Position numbers and translations under genes: made by a program
In this document: piece by piece, positions 29,692 to 42,400 of the stretch
How positions within the stretch are numbered: position 1 is the first letter of the stretch
Layout: each line of letters starts with the position of its first letter
Notes under the pieces: generated by a model
Told to the model about the DNA's origin: nothing
Database searches by the model: none
What the model saw: only the letters and a program-made list of their open reading frames with translations
Source of the DNA: Oopsacas minuta
Lineage: Eukaryota; Porifera; Hexactinellida; Lyssacinosida; Leucopsacidae
Direction: 5' to 3'
Length of the DNA: 64,000 nucleotides
Assembly: GCA_024704765.1 (NCBI GenBank)
Contig: JAKMXF010000018.1
Span: 30,339 to 94,338 of the forward strand

Positions 29692-32600
29692 ATGAGGAGA
29701 CAATCTACTTTTCAAGAAGATCCAGGTGAAATAGTTTCTAGAGTTAGAGAGTGGATACAGGTATGACATGTAAATAACAACAAATCTGTTATATTATTGT
29801 TATTATTCTTTACAGGACGTTACTGGCAAAGAATTGGGACTAGATCTAAGAGAATCTCTCCAGAACGGAGTAGTGTTATGCGAGTAAGTTATTTTTAATC
29901 ATAGTTACACACTCTGGTCTAAGGAATCTTATTAAACCCTATGCATAGATTGATGGCTAAGATTAGACCAGGTTCCATACAACGTGTGAACAAGTTAAAC
30001 TCTCCTATAGCTCATCTGGATAACATAAGATCATTCCTGCAGGCTTGCAGAGTACATTTCATGCTTAATGAAGCTCAAATTTTTGACGTCACAGATCTAC
30101 AAGACCCGGAACAGCGTAGTGGAGCCTTCACCTCTATGGGAGCTAAGGGATGGAACGCAGAGAAAAGACTTAAGAACGTTTGTGTGACTTTATACTGGAT
30201 GGGACGGATATTAGCTGAGGAGCGGACCTATCAGGGACCTCTCCCAGACCTGTCAGTATTCCATCCTGTACTCCCTGGACAATCTGTATGTATTATAAGT
30301 AGAATTTATTTATATCAATATTTTAACACCTCTGTTAGATGTCAGTTCCTATACCAGAGGAACCAGAGGACCAAGTCCTGTCTCCTGGACCCAGGCCCCT
30401 AGAGAATACGCGTCCAGTCCCCAAGCCTATGAGTCCTCCTGTCGTCCCTTCCCGTCCCGATCCTAAGCTAGTCTCACAGATTACCAAACAAGAAGCTGTC
30501 TCTAATAGTGTAAGTGATATTCCTAGTTACCAATATGTGAAATAGGTATTTATAAATATTTGTAGAGTGAATCAGATAATGACGTCATGAAGGATAAAAT
30601 AGAGATACATGTAGTTCCTATTAATGGGAGTTTTGGATTCCATCTACTGTCTAGAGCTGTACCCGGAAGTAACAAGTTTCTATCCACAGTACATTCAGTA
30701 CTGGAAGGTGAGTGTTGTTACTGTCTAACACCTCCTGATTGCCCTTTTCTAGAAGTTACAGTGTATTATTATTATTATTATTATTACTTGTTTACAGATA
30801 GTTCTGCGGGTAGAGCAGGGTTACAGAGAGGAGATGAGTTACTAACGGTTAACGGAATGGATACTAGCTATTTCTCCCATCAACAGATAGTTAAGCTAAT
30901 CAAAGATTCTATAATTGCTCAATCGCTTACATTAGTGATACAGCGGAAACAAGCCGTCGTTATTAATGGTAATGATACACTATATTATATTCATAAATTC
31001 ACACCTCTGCTTGTGTAGATATAGCTCCAGAGACAATAGAGGAGGTTAGACCCCAGACCTCCCCTCAAGAGCCTGTACCCCCTTCAAAAGAGGAACATCC
31101 TCCTGTCCCTGAACCAATCCAACAATCTAGTAATTCTCAGCTGACCAACTCAGCTGATATCTCTCAGAAAGAAGGCGCCATAAATCCGACCCATTATGTG
31201 GTCGATACAGAGGAGACAAAGTACCGACCTGTCCCCCCTATACCCTCTACCCCCCAGGAACCTATCTACGTCAATCAGACCTCCCTGGAACGAGAGCTGA
31301 CAGCTAGCAAGGAACCTGCTCCCAAACAGAAATCCTCTCCTAAGGTTTGTTAGATAATTATATTATTACAGATGTTGACATTCCTTGTTTAGGATCGGTC
31401 TCCTAGAAACAAGAAGAGGGACAAAGAACGTGGTAATCCAGATGGTAACTTGGACATTAAGGAACAGACCATGGGTGCTAAAATACCTCGATCTCAGATG
31501 CCACTCCCTCCTCCTCCCCAGAAGGAGATTCCTCAAGCTCCTAATTCCGAACCAACACGTCGCCGGTTCTTCTCCAAGAAGAGCGGGGACAGCTCTCCCA
31601 CCAAGAGATCCTCCTGGAAGTCTGGATGGAAAGAGGCTATAGTGCAGACAGTGGATATAACCTCTCCCCCAGCTAGACTGGAGAGTGTAAGGTGAGTTAT
31701 TCATGATGTATGTATGATAACTTATTTGAAAACAAGCTAGCTAGCTAAAATATTTGAATTAATCTTACGGATAGATTATACTCATGTGTGTAGATTGGAC
31801 CCATCGGAGGACTCAGGAGAGGACCTGCTAGACACGAACAGACGGGAGCTAGTAGCTAAGGATAGGAACAATAGAGTTAGCATGACAGATCCCTTCAAAG
31901 GTATTCTACCGGTATCCGATGGAAGGAGTCTCTTGGATGAAATATTTCCTGACGGAGAGGATCTACAGCTGGGAACTATTCTCAAAGGTTTAATACATTC
32001 CATTTGTTATGTATTCTTGTTATGTTATTGTTTACAGATGACAGTCCCCTGAAGACACCTCCCCAACAGAGACAACAGCCTAGCAAGGAGTATTTTGCTA
32101 AAATATTGAATCCTCAGATATCCCAGCAGGACACATACCAACCTCCCGTACCCTTAACTAAGGACGTGCGGCTGAGAGAGAGGGAGCCAGAGATGCAGAC
32201 ATATACTTCCAACAGATCATCTTCCTCCTCTGAGCGACACTCCGCTAAACTTGTAGGATCTCTCCTGGCCTCTTCTGGTGCTCAAGTAACACCTGTTAAC
32301 AGCGACAGGTTAGTTATGAGTTAGTAAGAATGGAATGTTATAGTTTTATTAACTTATATAATTCTGTTAGGAAAAATGAAAGGAGGGAGACTCATCAACA
32401 ACCGCCAGTTATAAACTCTAACGGACATCAACAACAACAAGGTTTGTCACTATAGATTATACAGCTTAGAAACCATAAATACCATTAGTTATGTGTATTA
32501 CAGATCCTGTAATGTCTACACACAGTCTACCTGTATCTACAAGACCTATACAGGTTCCTCCTGCCTCTAACAGCTCTGTGTGTAGCTCTCCTCCTAGACA

Positions 32601-33461
32601 GACATATACCAAACAGCAGGTAGGATTAAGCATAACATACTATTACATTATTTATACACACATTCCTTAGTTACCAAGCGATCACCAAGGATATTCCAAG
32701 ATATCTAGAGCTAAATCTTTTACGGGTAGTCATCAGTCTCGAGAGTCTAGTGATGAAAGGAACTTTACTCGCCTAATGAATAGAGGTTATCCTGGTAGTG
32801 ATTATTCTCAGGGACAGGGCAACAAGATTGCTTATCCTCAGGATTGGAGTCAGGGAGGTAGGTATGACGTTATGTTACCATGGTAACATAAGCTATGCTG
32901 TGTTCTAGGTTATCTCCAGAGAGGTCAGTCTCTAAGACAAGATCCAGGCTTTTATAAATCCCCAAACCGTCCTACCATGCAAATGGTGCCTCATTATGGA
33001 CATAGGGATCAAAGAATTGGTCCCTACATGTACCCACAGAACCAGTATAACCAGGGATACCCTCAGGTCCAATCGTACCCTTCTGTACAAACAGGTGTTA
33101 GACCCCAAAGACCAGCTGAACCTCAGAGCCCTAGAGACGGACAATACTCTTCTAAGGTTTGTATACATTGTTATTTTTGTTTATTTTGTCTGTTTATCTT
33201 TGTTTACAGATTTTTAGAATAAACCAGACAAACGCATCGATCCCTTGCACCTCTTGTAAGATACCTCTGGGGGTAGGCCCTGCTGCAGGTATACACGGTC
33301 TCCCTAACATATATCATCCACCCTGCTTCCTGTGTGAGGTATGCGGAGGTCAGCTGTTCGAGACAACTTTCGTAATCCGCGGCAAACTGCACTGCAAATG
33401 TTGTGAAGACAGCAAGGATGGTAGGTTATTAGTTCCAGTTCAATATGGGACTATCTTATAA
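29692..33461 (+). CDS. CH-PDZ-LIM protein, LMO7/LIMCH1-like
   Basis: Fifteen exons, all joined in phase, start at MRRQSTFQEDPGEIV. A calponin-homology domain (about residues 14-150) has REWIQDVTGKELG, LRESLQNGVVLCEL and NIRSFLQACR. A PDZ domain follows (GFHLLSRAVPGSN; GRAGLQRGDELLTVNGMDTS) and then a long Ser/Pro/Gln-rich disordered region. A C-terminal LIM domain holds CTSC-x17-H-x2-C-x2-C-x2-C-type zinc ligands. LMO7-type proteins tie actomyosin to adherens junctions. The last exon either reads through to TAA at 33459-33461, or it splices at GATG/GTAGG (33421) to an exon from about 33477 that ends SKDGNPSTVC. I could not choose between the two. Confidence 0.87.
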
Positions 33462-33633
33462 GTGTTATCCTGTAGGCAATCCCTCCACCGTGTGCTGAAC
33501 AGCTGATCCCTATATATGCTCTATACGAATGTTAATACCTATGTTATATGTAATGACGTCATTCATTAATTTATTCACTGATGCAATTATAATACATTAT
33601 CCTAGCAACAGCAATTCATACAGAAATGTGATG

Positions 33634-34326
33634 TTAAATTTGGATTTCCGGTTTGATAACACCTCTATACCATGCGACCTGTAGTAACACCATGAGGTCT
33701 AGAGTAACCTGTGTGCCTCCACAGACCAGGAACTGTATAGGTGTCTCTCTGATTATGAAATAACTGGTTTTATAGATGTCCCCGAATAGCCACATCATCA
33801 CCATGGAAACGGACATTCCTTGTGTCGATTTAGAACTCCAGTTGCCTAGTAACTGAGGTAGTCCCATTCCGGACTCCGTAACCAAGGCAACGTAACCTAG
33901 TACTGTGTAGTAACCATCTGTGTTTATGAGGAATGTTAAGAATGTTAAGAATGTGATTAATCCAATAGTGAAGGTAAGATAGTCTATGAACCTTGTCCAT
34001 CTCCAGAAGTGTTTATATAACCCTCTCCCCCAGATCCTCCTCTCCTCTCTCTCCCCCTCAGCACGTACACACACCCACATAACACCTAGCATAACTAGAA
34101 ACATGAAAATACTCTGGGCCAGTAACTGAGACTCAAATCTGACTCCATACCAGAAGAATAGTCTCACTGTATTTGCTATTAATAGTATCATGCAGGTTAA
34201 TGTTGAGAATCCCTTAGCACTCCCTCGCGTGTAGATCTTATAAGTCTGTGGAATGTAAGCCAATCCTCCGCCGAATATAATAAACGCAGAGCTGAGGTAT
34301 AACCCGGCACTCTTAATAACTTCCAT
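33634..34326 (-). CDS. SLC66A2: PQ-loop membrane transporter, SLC66A2 (PQLC1) type
   Basis: An intronless 230-residue seven-helix protein. The first PQ loop is YIPQTYKIYTRGSAKGFSTL and the second is GLPQLLGNWSSKSTQGMSV, each with the family's Pro-Gln pair. LVANILR-like and MVMMWLFGDIYKTSYF segments match human SLC66A2 closely in order and length (271 residues there). The family moves small solutes across endomembranes; SLC66A2 has been tied to phosphatidylserine asymmetry, and its substrate is not settled. A GAATGTTAA triplet run in the coding sequence gives a TFLTFLTFL helix. It is divergent from the CAP-Gly gene with 284 bp between starts. Confidence 0.9.
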   Translation of the reverse strand: MEVIKSAGLYLSSAFIIFGGGLAYIPQTYKIYTRGSAKGFSTLTCMILLIANTVRLFFWYGVRFESQLLAQSIFMFLVMLGVMWVCVRAEGEREERRIWGRGLYKHFWRWTRFIDYLTFTIGLITFLTFLTFLINTDGYYTVLGYVALVTESGMGLPQLLGNWSSKSTQGMSVSMVMMWLFGDIYKTSYFIIRETPIQFLVCGGTQVTLDLMVLLQVAWYRGVIKPEIQI

Positions 34327-34610
34327 TATATCTTATTAATTCGTATTATTTGGTTTATATGAGTACTAATTCAATTTCTGTGCATATATTATGTGCTAGC
34401 TACTATCACTGAAGCGATCTATTAGCCAGTTATATAAGATAGATGAGAGGTGTTACTATAGTAATACACAGCTGGGTTATTGAGTGCGTCATAATGTATT
34501 ACAGAGTGTAATATTCGTTAGAGAAAGATGCGGCAGATAGCTGCTATCTGATTGGCTGAGAGGAGGGAGGACAGGTATAAATAGGAGGAGAGATAGGCTT
34601 TAGAACTGAA
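34327..34610. promoter_or_regulatory. Shared divergent promoter, SLC66A2 / CAP-Gly, with TATA box
   Basis: A TATAAATAG at 34576-34584 lies 27-35 bp before the + strand ATG. The SLC66A2 side has no clear TATA. The 284-bp interval must carry both promoters. Confidence 0.55.
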
Positions 34611-36232
34611 ATGAAACTCAATTCTTCTGCCAACAAACATCAGTGGAAATCAGTCCTAGCCTTTAGAGTATGTTTACTTTATTGTTTGTTTGTAAACAAT
34701 TTATTGTTGTTTATTTGTAGGAACCAAGTGGAATCCCCTCCCTACAACACCTTACTCATAACAGCTGTTCTTGTTCAAACTGCAAGCTGGCTACCAAGAA
34801 GTTAAGTAGAGGGAGTCCTCATAATGGAGGGCAGTGTCTGTCCAGACGAGCTGAGATTAACCTCAGACTGGGAGATCGTGTAGCATTTAAGGGTAAGACA
34901 GGTGAGTATCCTGTCCTGTGTGTCTATGACTAGTAATTGAGTTAATGCATTATTATAGGAATAGTGAGATATATGGGAGTAATGGATTCTAAGTTTGAGG
35001 ATGGAGATTTATTTGCTGGAATTAAGCTAGATGATCCTCTAGGGGATCATGATGGTGTTGTTAAGGGTAAGAGGTACTTCTCCTGTCCTGACAAGCATGG
35101 TATCATGGTACCAGCTGCTAGTGTAGCTATGTTACTACCTAGAGAGGTGAGAACCATTATATAATGTATTATTTTTATTATTATTATTATTGTAATTAGA
35201 TGAAGCAGAAGACTCAGGACGGATTGAACCTTCTTCCAAAAGACAAACAGTCTAAAGTTAGGTAATAACACCTTATAAATCAGCTGATAGATCAGCTGTT
35301 TTATTAATAATTTATTTGTAGCGCTACTCAGACTTCACCTATTTCCCCTCACGGTAGAAAGGGTGTTCCTACTAAACCCTCTCTGACCAACAGACTCCTA
35401 GCAGAGCTCCCAGACTCCAGATTCTATAGGTCTCCCTCTCCTGATTCAGAGCTAAAGGAACTCAGTGAGATATCCGACTGGGCAGCTAGTTGGGGAGGGG
35501 ATCATCAGGCCTGGGCTATGGCCGGGACTCTTGAGAGACTTAAGAGGGCTAATAGACGGGGTGCACAGGAACAGAACTGGCAGAGAGTACTGTTGTATTT
35601 GGAGCAGGAAATGCCTGATGAGTTGAGAGGAGAGCTAGAGACTATTCAGCAGCTCAGGGCTCAAATAGGAATAGTTAGAGAGGAGAGAGAGGTTATAGAG
35701 AGGGAAGGTAAAGATTCTCATATTGTTATCAGTAAGCAGGATATGTCACAGGAAATCGCTGATATTAACAATAAGATTCAAGTAAGTATATACTATTGTA
35801 TGTACAGTTATACTGTGTATTCTATCTGTATACTGTATGTAGGAAGAGATGCATAAATTCTCATTGCTACAGACAGCTATAGAAGAAGAGAAAAGGCTTA
35901 GAGAGAGTATTAAGGTATTTTAACTCTTAATAGTATTAGCTTATACTTGTACAGTGTATACCGGTTATAAGAAGTAGTAATACATGTTCTTAACACCGGT
36001 ATAAATATACAGGAATATATGGTAACAAGTTTGCAGAGGCATACACTGTATTCCCAGGACTGTTAATCTGTATATCTGACCTATAACCAAGAGAATATTT
36101 ATAGTCTTCTAATTAATCGTTAAAGTAATCTTAGAATTATCCAGGATACTTCTGTAGGAGCAGAGCTTAAAGAAGATGAGTACAGAGGAGCTAGACATAC
36201 TGGAGAGACAGCTAGCTCAACCTGTACACTGA
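34611..36232 (+). CDS. CAP-Gly microtubule-binding protein with C-terminal coiled coil
   Basis: Seven exons join in phase into about 365 residues. The CAP-Gly domain (about residues 70-145) shows LGDRVAFKGKTGIVRYMG, DGDLFAGIKLDDPLG, DHDGVVKGKRYFSCPDKHG. The canonical GKNDG loop that grips the EEY/F tail of tubulin or EB proteins reads GDHDG here, so affinity may differ. The middle is Ser/Pro-rich. The C-terminal third is a Glu/Arg/Leu coiled coil (RGELETIQQLRAQIG, EEEKRLRESIKEQSLKK), likely for dimerisation. It resembles CLIP- or p150-related proteins, but no zinc knuckle or other family marker is seen. A TACAGTGTATACCGG-family element sits in the last intron. Confidence 0.85.
35951..36050. 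repeat. TACAGTGTATACCGG-family MITE (copy 3)
   Basis: CAGTGTATACCGGTTATAAG at the left and GGCATACACTG at the right form the inverted ends, with TA flanks. Confidence 0.65.
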
Positions 36233-36409
36233 TATACTATATTATTGTGCTGTTATATATATGTAATGTTATCGCTATTAAACATGTATATGAGTTACAG
36301 TTATATCTAACACAGATGCATAGAAATGCCCTTTAGCATCGATTAACGGTAGTTAAGTGTATATGATTAATCATATGTGTAATCTTAACACATATAGCTA
36401 AATAGAGAG

Positions 36410-39400
36410 ATGACAGACATAGACTTAGGTAATTACAATGATGACGAGCTAGAAGTACTAATGAAGAGGATAGCAATTGCTAAACAAAGGAAAGAGAAAA
36501 GAACTCCAGAGCCTTCATCTCCCCCTCTTATGAGAGGTAATCATACTCCAGAGACCTATGTAGAGGAATCTACAAACTATAATCACAGAGATAGAGATGA
36601 AAGTGTTAACTACAGACCAGATCCTGTAGAATACGTAGATAATAGCTATACACGTGATCACTATACTAAGGATAAAATCACTACCATAGAAGGTATGTAA
36701 TTGTAGAGGATTACTACTGGGAACATGTTCTCACTATTTTAATGCGTAGATAGTGATTCAGATGATTTAGAGAGTTTAGAGTCTTTCATTAATCAGAACT
36801 TAAGACCGGAACTATCAAATGAAGAATGGTAACTATAATTATTTGTTAATCAGTTGATCTTGTTAAATAATTCACATTCCAATCCAGGTTATTCGTATCT
36901 GCGTTATCTCATAAAACAGATCAAAGTAGGAAATGTAAAGTATCTGATTGGTTAAATATAGGATCAGAAGATCAGTTCGATGACATGCCGGATTATAAAC
37001 CTACAAGGAGAACCGGTATATTATATTATAAAAATATCTAATTTGATTAACACTAACATTCCATAATTACTGTAGTCCCCCCATAGATACGAACTTGTAC
37101 AGTAGGTATTCATTTATACCTTGTAGTCCACCTTCTCTCCCTATCCCACTTTCCTTAACACCTCCGAATGGTGTCCAGACTGAGCTAATCATCCCCTCAT
37201 TAACTCCAATCAGTCCATATTGTAGTTGTGGCGTCACTCTGTGTATCTGCCTGTAGTCTGTAGTCATGACGTAAGCAGCTAATCCCTCTTTGACCTAATA
37301 CGTTAGTATAATACACTAATTATTAATTAACTCCCAATAAAGTTAAATTGACTGTAATTACATTGTTAGCTAGATGAATAGCCTCTTCCTCTGTATCAAA
37401 TGCTCTCACAGGTATCACAGGTCCAAATGTCTCTTCATTCCATATATCCATATCCTCAGTTAGTCCTGATAAGAGAGTAGGTTGATAGAAATGTCCGTTA
37501 CCTATCTTATCCCCTCCCACTAGCACCTCTCCTCCTTTTTCTACACCGTCTGTAATGTGACGTGTTACCTTATCAACAGCTGATTGGTTTATGAGAGGAC
37601 CTAGCTCTGCCCCTTCTTCTAGTCCGTCTGCTACCCTCTTACCCTTAATCAGGTCTACACACCTCTCTAACACCTCTTCTATCCGGCTGGTGTGTACTAG
37701 TACTCTATTAGCACTGATACAGGTCTGTCCGTTGTTACGGAACTTAGTTGTGTTGATAGCACGCATGACTACCTCAATATCAGCTGATGGGAATATTATA
37801 AAGGGGGCATTACCGCCTAATTCTAAGGTTACCTTCTTAACAGTACTGCTACACAACTTGTATAGCTTCTTACCAACAACACAGCTCCCTACAGTGTATG
37901 CAGGTTATGAGAACACCCTTGAGAGCAGCAATACATGATCTTATAACCAGTATCTACTGTATTACCTGTAAATGATAGTCCCTGTATGTCTGGGTTGGTA
38001 CACATCTCCTCTCCCACTGCCGGGGTGCTAGACTTGTCTGACGTCACTACGTTAAACACCCCTCTAGGAATCCCTGCCCTATCTCCCAGCTCCGCTAGTG
38101 CCAGGGCAGACAGAGGGGTCTCTTCAGAAGGTTTGAGTACCACCGTGCATCCGGCTGCCAGAGCAGCAGCTGTCTTTCTCAGAGGTAGCAATACAGGGAA
38201 GTTCCATGAGGTTATGAAGGCACAGGCTCCTATAGGCTCTCTGTATAGTAAGCTTTGCGTCATGCCGGATTGTGTCGGTATAATTTCTCCGTATATACGC
38301 CTAGCTGCTTCGGAATACCACTATAATACACAGCAAATAATACAATACAGTAAATGCTACCACAATTGTGGAGACTACACAGTATATAAATTTTATATGA
38401 CACATTACCTCGAGGTAAGAGGCCCCGTAGTCAACCTCCCCTAGACCTTCCTTTAGGACCTTCCCTGATTCTAGCGTTATTAGTGTCCCCAGTGCATTCC
38501 TATGCTCCATAACCGTATCTAACCAGCGTCTCAACAACTGTCCTCTCTCATTTCCACTCTTTAGCCTCCAACCCAGCTGAGCAGTCCTAGCACAAGCTAT
38601 AGCATCCCTGATATCTGATTGGTTCATATCAGGTACTGATCCTATCTTCTCTAGGGTAGACGGATTAATGACGTCATATGATTTAGAGGATTTGATCCAT
38701 TCTCCATTCACATACGCCTGAGACTTTAATAGATGTGATACTGAGCCTAATGCACGCTGCATTCCTATTACACAACCTGGTTGCTAGGTTAATAACACTA
38801 TAATTATAGATTATCGCAGAACTCCTTCTCCATTGTCACGATACGCTCGTGTACCCAGAGCTCAATCCCCCCTCTTCAGCTCCAGGGGGCAGGACATGGA
38901 TACAGGAGGTCTATTTAAGATATCATCAGGTCCCAGTAGGTATCTGGAGAGGGTAGAGAAGAGGAGTCTCGCCTCACCACCCCTCCATGACCCCTCAGAT
39001 ATAAATAGTAAGTTATTATAATATTCTCATTAGTTATACCATAAGCTCTGGCTATATATACGAAATTATTGTTATAGGAGATTATGTAGCGGACACATCT
39101 CCGATAGACTCACCCATTAGACAGTCTCCTGACTGGGAGAGAGAGATCACCTCTTCCCCCAGGACAATAGACCAGATGACAGGACACAGATACTCCCCAC
39201 AGGTGTCATTATATAATTAGATTATACAATCATAAATTATAATCACATACCATATAGCGTTGTGAGATAAGTAACACCCGAGTTACCTAGTAGACGGCAG
39301 GAATGTGTCTACTTTTAGCTTGTTAATATTATTACACAATTTCTCTCATAATTACTCTTGTCTGCAATCATCTATTTTAAAATATAAAACCATTCTAGAA

Positions 39401-42400
39401 TCTACAGCGATTATAACACATATAACCTAGCTAGCCATAATCTTATAAATCCTTACAAATGTAAATATCTGACATAGATTAGACTCAATTCTTGTGAGTA
39501 AATAGCAGTTATACATTTATTAGAATTATGGTTAAGTTAATACACTCAATATATAAGTACTGTGTTAGGCTGTATTTAACTTGTACAATACAAATTGAAT
39601 TAGAATCAAACTGGACCACCCAGAGCATACACAGGTCCCTGAGGACCAGATCTCTAGCTTCCAGCAGTCTAGTGTATTCTTAACTTCCTTGCCTTATTGG
39701 CCATTATTACAGACTCAATTAAAGGAACATTTTACGATAATAAAGCAAGCTATATTACACGCAATACAATGCGAGGCTACAGACACTATTGGAATAATTG
39801 TGTCAGATATTCTGTTCTATGTCAGACGGTATAAGAAGTATTTCTCTAAACAAGATCATATAATGCTTATAGAAATCCTATACGATATGGTATGTAGGGA
39901 CCCCCTTCCTCCTCACGGTCTATCCGCCTGTCTAGTTGCACTCATCGACCTGCTCCTCCCCCAGAGACTGATCACCAGATCTGACCTCACTCTACGCTGG
40001 CGTCCCCTATACGATCTGTACCTCCGTATAAAGAAGGAGTCCATAACTAGAATGCACCCCTCTCTATGGGGGCTACTAGACCCCATCGTACAGCTAGCCG
40101 CCCTGGCATCCTCCTACTTCCCTGAAGAAGCTACAGCAGAGATCCTGAGAGAGCTATACCCCCAGATCCACCCCTCCCTCTCCTCTAACACATATATGCT
40201 TGTACTAACTCTACTGACCGCATTCCTACCCGTAGATGTACCTCCTCATGTATGGGGACTATGGTTTAATGACGTCACTAAGTTATGGTTAGGCTCTGGG
40301 GTTATACTACCTAAGGGGGAGTGTAGAGTCCTGTATCTCCTCTCTCGTCTGGCTCCTCGTACTGTCGGGAGAGTAGATTGGTCGCCACACTTGCATCAGC
40401 TGTTTGATCAGCTGTTGAGGAGTGTACACATTCCTGTAGGACCACTTAAATTCACATTCAAGTCTCGTACAGTTCTTCCTATACAGAAGTTCTCTAAGAT
40501 AATAGTGTTCTCAATATATCAGGGATCACAGACCCTATCTCATCTCAAACAGTTGATGCTTGCTTTAGAAACATTCTTCCATCCTTCTAATGACGGGAGA
40601 CATCTTAAGAATCTTATAACGCTAGTCACTACTCTGGTATCAGATTTTATGGTTCGTATAACCAGAGAGTCAGGGGTAAAACCTGTTCCTGCCTCTTTGC
40701 AGATACCCCCTGAGTTCCGATTGACCGAGGGGGATATCGATCAGTTCGTGACAACTGTCCTACCTTCTTTGAGACTAGCTCTCTTCACCAAGGAGGAGAG
40801 GTACCAGTTCCAAATAGCTGGGTGTCTGGGCCCCCTAAGCACAATAAGACCCCGTATGTTTGTTCCTGAAATGATTGAGGAGTGTAAGGAGGCTCTTGTC
40901 TCAGTGACAGAGCCCCATAGACTGACGTCACTGCTCAGCTGTTTATATTCTGTATCAGCTTGTCTTACTACAGGTCTGCCTGATTTCCCAGAGGGTCGCA
41001 CTTACGTCATCCCGTTACTACACGCTATACTACCTGGTATAGACGTTAATGACGCGTTTAAGACTGCTCTATCTCTCAAAGTAATCACCCAGCTGATCTC
41101 TGGAATACCATTGGTTGACTGTTCTAAGTCTCCGCCTATGAATAGCATCGGAAGAGAACTAGCAGCTCAGACCGCTCTTTTTGAGGATTTTATTCTGGAA
41201 TTTATTTCTAAAATGTTTCATTTCTTGCAGTGTGCTACCACTTCTGTAACTCTAGGAGAGCTGGAAGGAATGCAGACAGGTCCTCATATACATTCCATTG
41301 ATATAGGTATGTCGTTACAATCAAATATAGTGTTACTGTTCCCTGTTAGTCTATCAGTGGTCCTATCTTCTTGCCCTCTCTCCCTCTACGAGAGAGCTGT
41401 TTCTAAGATATTCCAGCTGACCTGTGGAATGTTTGCCTCTGTTGATAAGCCAGGCACCAGTCCCTATCCTGTAATACTATCCCATCTGACAGCTTGCCAA
41501 CACGGGAGTGATACAGCCCGTATGTTCTTTTCTCATTGTCTGCAGTGTATCAAGCGTGTAGCTTCTGAAATACAGCTGGAAAAGGAGGAGAGAGGGGATC
41601 CTGAGATTAAATGGAATCTGGAGCTTCTCTCCTCGGTGGTACAGTACGGGGCTAGACACGCCCTCTCTCATCTCTCTGACATAAGAGAGGTGTTAAGACT
41701 TACTCGATACTCTAAATGTAAGGAGATATACCAGATGTCCTCAGGACTACTTTGTGACGTAATCACTTGTCTCAGCGGTGTATACATTCTCCCTAAATAC
41801 CAATTCGGTGTAGATCTAGACCTCTCCCCCTCAGACAGGGACTATCTAGAGGATTGGGGTACATACTTCCAGAAGAATGAGGTCAGAGCTCAATGGCATA
41901 TTCCTAGCATCGAGGAAATAGAAGGAGTGGAGTCTCTATTACAAGAATTCTTGTTACCTGAATTATTAAAGATAAGAGAATTTGTATCAGGTTCTATAGA
42001 GCTATCACGTGATGAGTTACAGAATATATTAACACTTATAGAGTCAGGATTCCTTGCTTCAGCCTTTAGATTCATAGAAGTTACTGACCCTCCTCTCTCT
42101 GAATATGATCAGTTAATTACTGAGGATCTTGTGTACCTAACAAGACACATTATAACATGTAACAGGCCTGTGTACAGGTTAGAATCCTATAAAATGGATG
42201 AATTATGTCCTCTCATACATTCTCTGTCTGTTAAGCTGTTTGCAGAGAGACAGCATGAGACAGAATCCATGAGACTCCTGGTGTCTATCATTCAATCACT
42301 CCTATCTCCCTCTCAGACCGTGTCCTGCTGGAGTCAGCTGAGATTATTCAAGATAGATAAACACATCATGTCAGTCAGGACAGCTCATAAACGCCTCTAC

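Noticed and set aside
34611-34805. A short + strand peptide gene reading through the first intron of the CAP-Gly gene
   Set aside because: GTATGT at 34668 and TTTGTAG at 34720 are good splice sites, and splicing joins the start to the CAP-Gly frame.
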